The notes under the pieces are model-generated. The model was not told the origin of the DNA and did not search any database. It was given only the letters and a program-made list of their open reading frames with translations. The translations under genes and the position numbers were made by a program. A stretch of 64,000 nucleotides of DNA from Atrina japonica (Eukaryota; Mollusca; Bivalvia; Pterioida; Pinnidae), in contig BROG01000300.1 in NCBI GenBank assembly GCA_030159075.1, positions 405,001 through 469,000 on the forward strand, in the 5' to 3' direction. The first letter of the stretch is position 1. Every line of letters begins with the position of its first letter. Below, one piece after another: positions 1-64,000 of this stretch.

Positions 1-334
1 TATTTCATTTAAGATACATGAATATTCTGCAATGAATTGCATACATGTAGTTCCACAATATTGTTACATATAGTCAATGTAACTCAACAATTCATCACTG
101 CCATCCAGTTGGTTATCCTTATTTATTATAACTTTTTCCCCTTGTCTGAAAAATAAAACACACAAACAAATACACCCAGTGTACATGTATTTCAATGACA
201 ATTTTAAATAAGAGAATTTATTGAATTTACATGTCAGGTTCTATTTCATTTTTTTTAACTTAATGTATCAATCACTTTATTCCCTAATCTCATAAAACTG
301 TTTTTTCTCGATTATAACTAAACATTAAAGTAAA

Positions 335-1600
335 TAGTTTTTAGGCAACCTTTTTACAACTATATAAAAATATAACATTGAGACAACTCTGCCATTTTCA
401 GTCTTAAGGCTTAAACCCTGTAAACTGCAATAAAATATGATACATGCCTATATACTAACTAACTAAGTCAGCGTTTCATTGCACTCTAAAAATTGTATAT
501 AATTTTATTCTTCAGAGTAATTGAGAAAATCATAATCAACAATTTTTGTCTCGTTTCAGTGCCTTCCACACTGATTGATAATAAAATTACTTGATTTGAA
601 AAAAAAAAAAATAATAAAAACAAATTAAATTCAAATAGAAATGTAAATGCAAAATTTTGATATTTTAACTTCATGAATTAAAAAAAACATTTTAGGCCAA
701 CAATTTACAACTATATAAAAATACAACATTAACAGCAAACGTACCCTGCCATCCCGATTTTTTCACAATACTATTTTTCAATAATTCAAAATCCTGTTAA
801 ACTGTAATCAAATATGAATTATTCCTATGTACTAAGTTAGTGTTCCAATAATCAATTACATTTTGCACTTAGAAATTGTAAATAATTTTTATTTTTCAGA
901 GTAATTGAGAAATCAGAAGTGTCAGTATTTGGTCTCAAAATCATTAAAAATGGACGGTAAAATACTTTAACTTTAAAATATAAAAATAATGGATAAAAAA
1001 TAGTTGATGTTAAAAAATTAACCGAGTACTTAAAAATTTTTAATATATCAAAATTCAACGACACTGACAATCATATAATTTTATTTTATGCAGAAACAAA
1101 ATAGTTTTTAAGACCTACATTTTTACAGCAAAATCTGCCCATTCAGACATTGCCAGTCCTATTTCAATCTTCTGTAATTCCTTAAAGTTTTAAAACCTTG
1201 TAAACTGCAATTAAATATGAATATGCCTATTTAAACAAAGTTAATGTCACAATAATCAGCAAATTTTTCACTTAAAATTGTAAGAAATTCATTTTTCAGG
1301 GTAATTGAGAAAATCAGAAGGTGATAATTATTCAAAATGGACGTTAAAATCCCTAAATTTTAAAATATAAAAGAGAAAAAGAGAAAAATATTAATAAAAA
1401 AAATAAACATCGTACTTCAAAATATTAATATTTCAACTTCACAAATGACAAGCAATAGGTTTATTTATTCAAAAAAAACAAAAAGTTTTTTAAAACATCC
1501 ATGTTACAACTGATATCAATAAAAACTCATGCGGATAATTCCGCCATTTTCGTGCTTCGTCCGTAGCTCTAAATAAATGTTCGATTAAATCACTTAAAAA
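335..1600. repeat. Degenerate tandem repeat of about 380 bp, three to four copies
   Basis: A block containing 'acaactatataaaaatacaac', then 'cctgtaaactgcaat', then 'ttcagagtaattgagaaa' recurs at about 340-560, 700-920 and 1110-1320, with a weak partial copy near 1480-1560. The copies are strongly diverged in an A/T-rich background. No coding potential is seen; the small minus-strand frames here are compositional. The rest of 1-2057 holds nothing I recognise. Confidence 0.7.
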
Positions 1601-2057
1601 TCGGTACATCGTAGTAAATTTCAAATCAATAAACAGAAAAAGCATATGTACTTCACAATTACTGAGTACTTTGATAAGATCAAGTGTGAAATAAGTGAAC
1701 TTTGCATTTGATTTTTCCACATTTTTGACAATATTTTTAAAGAAGTAGCGTACCATATGAGGCTTATAATATGGGTGATTTTCTAATCCAGATTTTTAAA
1801 TAAAAATCATCGAACTTTCTGCTTTAGAATAGCTCACTTCATAATAGTTATATTCTCGCAAATTAAATAATTAGCATCATCTCATCCGAAGTGATTCAAT
1901 AATTTCAATGCTTTTAGCTCTTCAATATGGTATGGTTCTCGGGCGATTGATGTAATTCGCTTCAAAACAAGCTCCTATTGCTTCAGTAAACTGCCTTGAT
2001 TATGTAAATATTTAATTACTTCAAATCGCTAAATCGGTGTATTTGGTTACCTAGACA

Positions 2058-2063
2058 TATAAA
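2058..2063 (+). promoter_or_regulatory. Possible TATA box of the coiled-coil gene
   Basis: TATAAA lies 101 bp upstream of the proposed start codon at 2164, a plausible distance for a short 5' UTR. The motif is common in AT-rich DNA, so this is weak. A stronger-looking box, TATATAAAA, lies at 2248-2256. Confidence 0.3.
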
Positions 2064-2163
2064 CTTTATCACCACAATAACTAACTGCTCACCTGTTCTG
2101 ATTGTTGTATGGCTAATTGTCCTATGATTTCTGAAGTGATGCTACTCCAAGCGTAAATTGAAA

Positions 2164-63100
<60,937 letters not shown>

Positions 63101-63104
63101 GTAA

Positions 63105-64000
63105 AGATTGTGATACGTGTGTATGATGCCTGGTTATATAAATCCATTTTGATAGGAAATAACTTAATTTTTTTTTAATTTTTATTGTTGAAGTATTGTC
63201 TTTCCGACACTTCATAAGTATATATTCACAGGTTTTTAATTTCGCGTTATTTTCTTTGACAACGAATATAGCGAAATTAAATATCCGCGAATAAAAGCAA
63301 CTACACAGTAGTCATCATCATAATCCAACGTTGATGGCTTAATGTTTTGTTTGTTTTTTTGGGAGGGAAATTGTTTTATGGTATCCAGAAAAAAAATAAT
63401 TCAAATTTTTGGAAAATAATATTAGAACTGGTCTAAACAGGCGTAAGTGATTTTACAAGTTATATGATCATGTCATGGAAAATATTTCTGATATTTTCAA
63501 AGGTAAATTCTAATTAGAGTTTCGATGCATGGGTTCATACAGGTCTGAAAGTACTTGAAATTTGGGGTAATTCTTAAAAATGAAAATTTTAGAAAAAGTG
63601 TGTTTTTTTCTAATTTTCAGAGTACTTGATTTATATCAGACAGACAAATAAAACTTTATGCAGTTATCAAAACTCTTTATTAAAAACTTTTATCGTAATA
63701 ATTGAAAACAAGATTTAACATGAAAATCTATAGATTAATGTTTTTGCATATTCTTGATATACTGGATTTTTCACTACAGAAAAATGCTTATATATTAGAC
63801 TTGAATATTTGGATATGCAAAATTATGGACTTTGAAGTAATTTATTACGATTCCTTGAAAAGTTCTGGAGTTTGAATGCCAATTGCTTATGTGAACTATA
63901 GTATTTAAAAGAGGTTTCCAGTATTAACTTCTGATTTGCATATATCTTAAGCTGAAATGCAAAGCACAAGATGACAGAGTTGAACTATTTTTTTGTAAGT
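63105..64000. other. Downstream sequence: possible terminal exon, otherwise featureless
   Basis: The acceptor-like 'tttttttctaattttcag' (ends 63620) and a following 'caaataaaac' could be a last exon and poly(A) signal. 'aaagtacttgaaattt' and 'agagtacttgattta' are small repeats. Nothing else. Confidence 0.35.

Noticed and set aside
1490..1756. 88-codon minus-strand frame upstream of the gene
   Set aside because: Composition fits AT-rich random sequence, part lies in the degenerate repeat, and no promoter or splice pattern is seen.

Overview
This is a window of eukaryotic, AT-rich, intron-rich animal DNA, most probably from a bivalve mollusc. The evidence is compact exons with GT-AG borders, tRNA-derived SINEs with target-site duplications, many minisatellites, short inverted-repeat transposons, and dispersed noncoding repeats with ends such as 'agctcacctggcccgaaggg' and 'gcccatgggcctcttgtt', which I know from bivalve genomes. 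The species assignment is inference. There is no sign of a bacterial or viral genome.

Almost the whole window appears to be one plus-strand gene. I traced 23 exons from a start codon at 2164 to at least 63100, and every splice junction keeps the reading frame. Most exons are short (6 to 178 nt). They encode a charged, Lys/Glu/Gln/Leu-rich coiled-coil protein of about 537 codons, with a basic, Ser-rich C-terminal part. I do not recognise the gene, so no symbol is given.

Two things are unusual. First, between exons 5 and 7 lies a single uninterrupted 6,963-nt exon (16269-23231) that encodes about 26 copies of a roughly 70-residue beta-rich repeat. It starts and ends between codons, so it can be included or skipped without changing frame. 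It can also be read through to a stop at 23268-23270, with an AATAAA at 23380. Skipping it gives a small coiled-coil protein; including it gives one of about 2,858 codons or more. Second, between 37612 and 43781 there is a run of tiny exons (36, 30, 21, 21, possibly 6, and 27 nt), all with the same phase, so each can be included or left out independently.

The introns carry more than a dozen tandem arrays. Several unrelated ones share a 39-40 bp period (7080, 23405, 34505, 38838, 51419, 58053). Two arrays seem to have grown from the splice donor of the exon beside them (exon 3 at 12458 and exon 18 at 52760), one from a transposon end and one from a SINE head. A SINE with a perfect 16-bp target-site duplication sits a few bases from the acceptor of exon 5.

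Layout: 1-2057 upstream DNA with a degenerate tandem repeat; 2058-2195 promoter and first coding exon; 2435-14651 N-terminal coiled-coil exons; 16269-23231 giant repeat exon; 23232-32896 satellite-filled intron; 32897-36624 central coiled-coil exons; 37612-43781 microexon cluster; 45228-53768 second coiled-coil block; 59780-63100 basic tail exons. No second gene was found on either strand.
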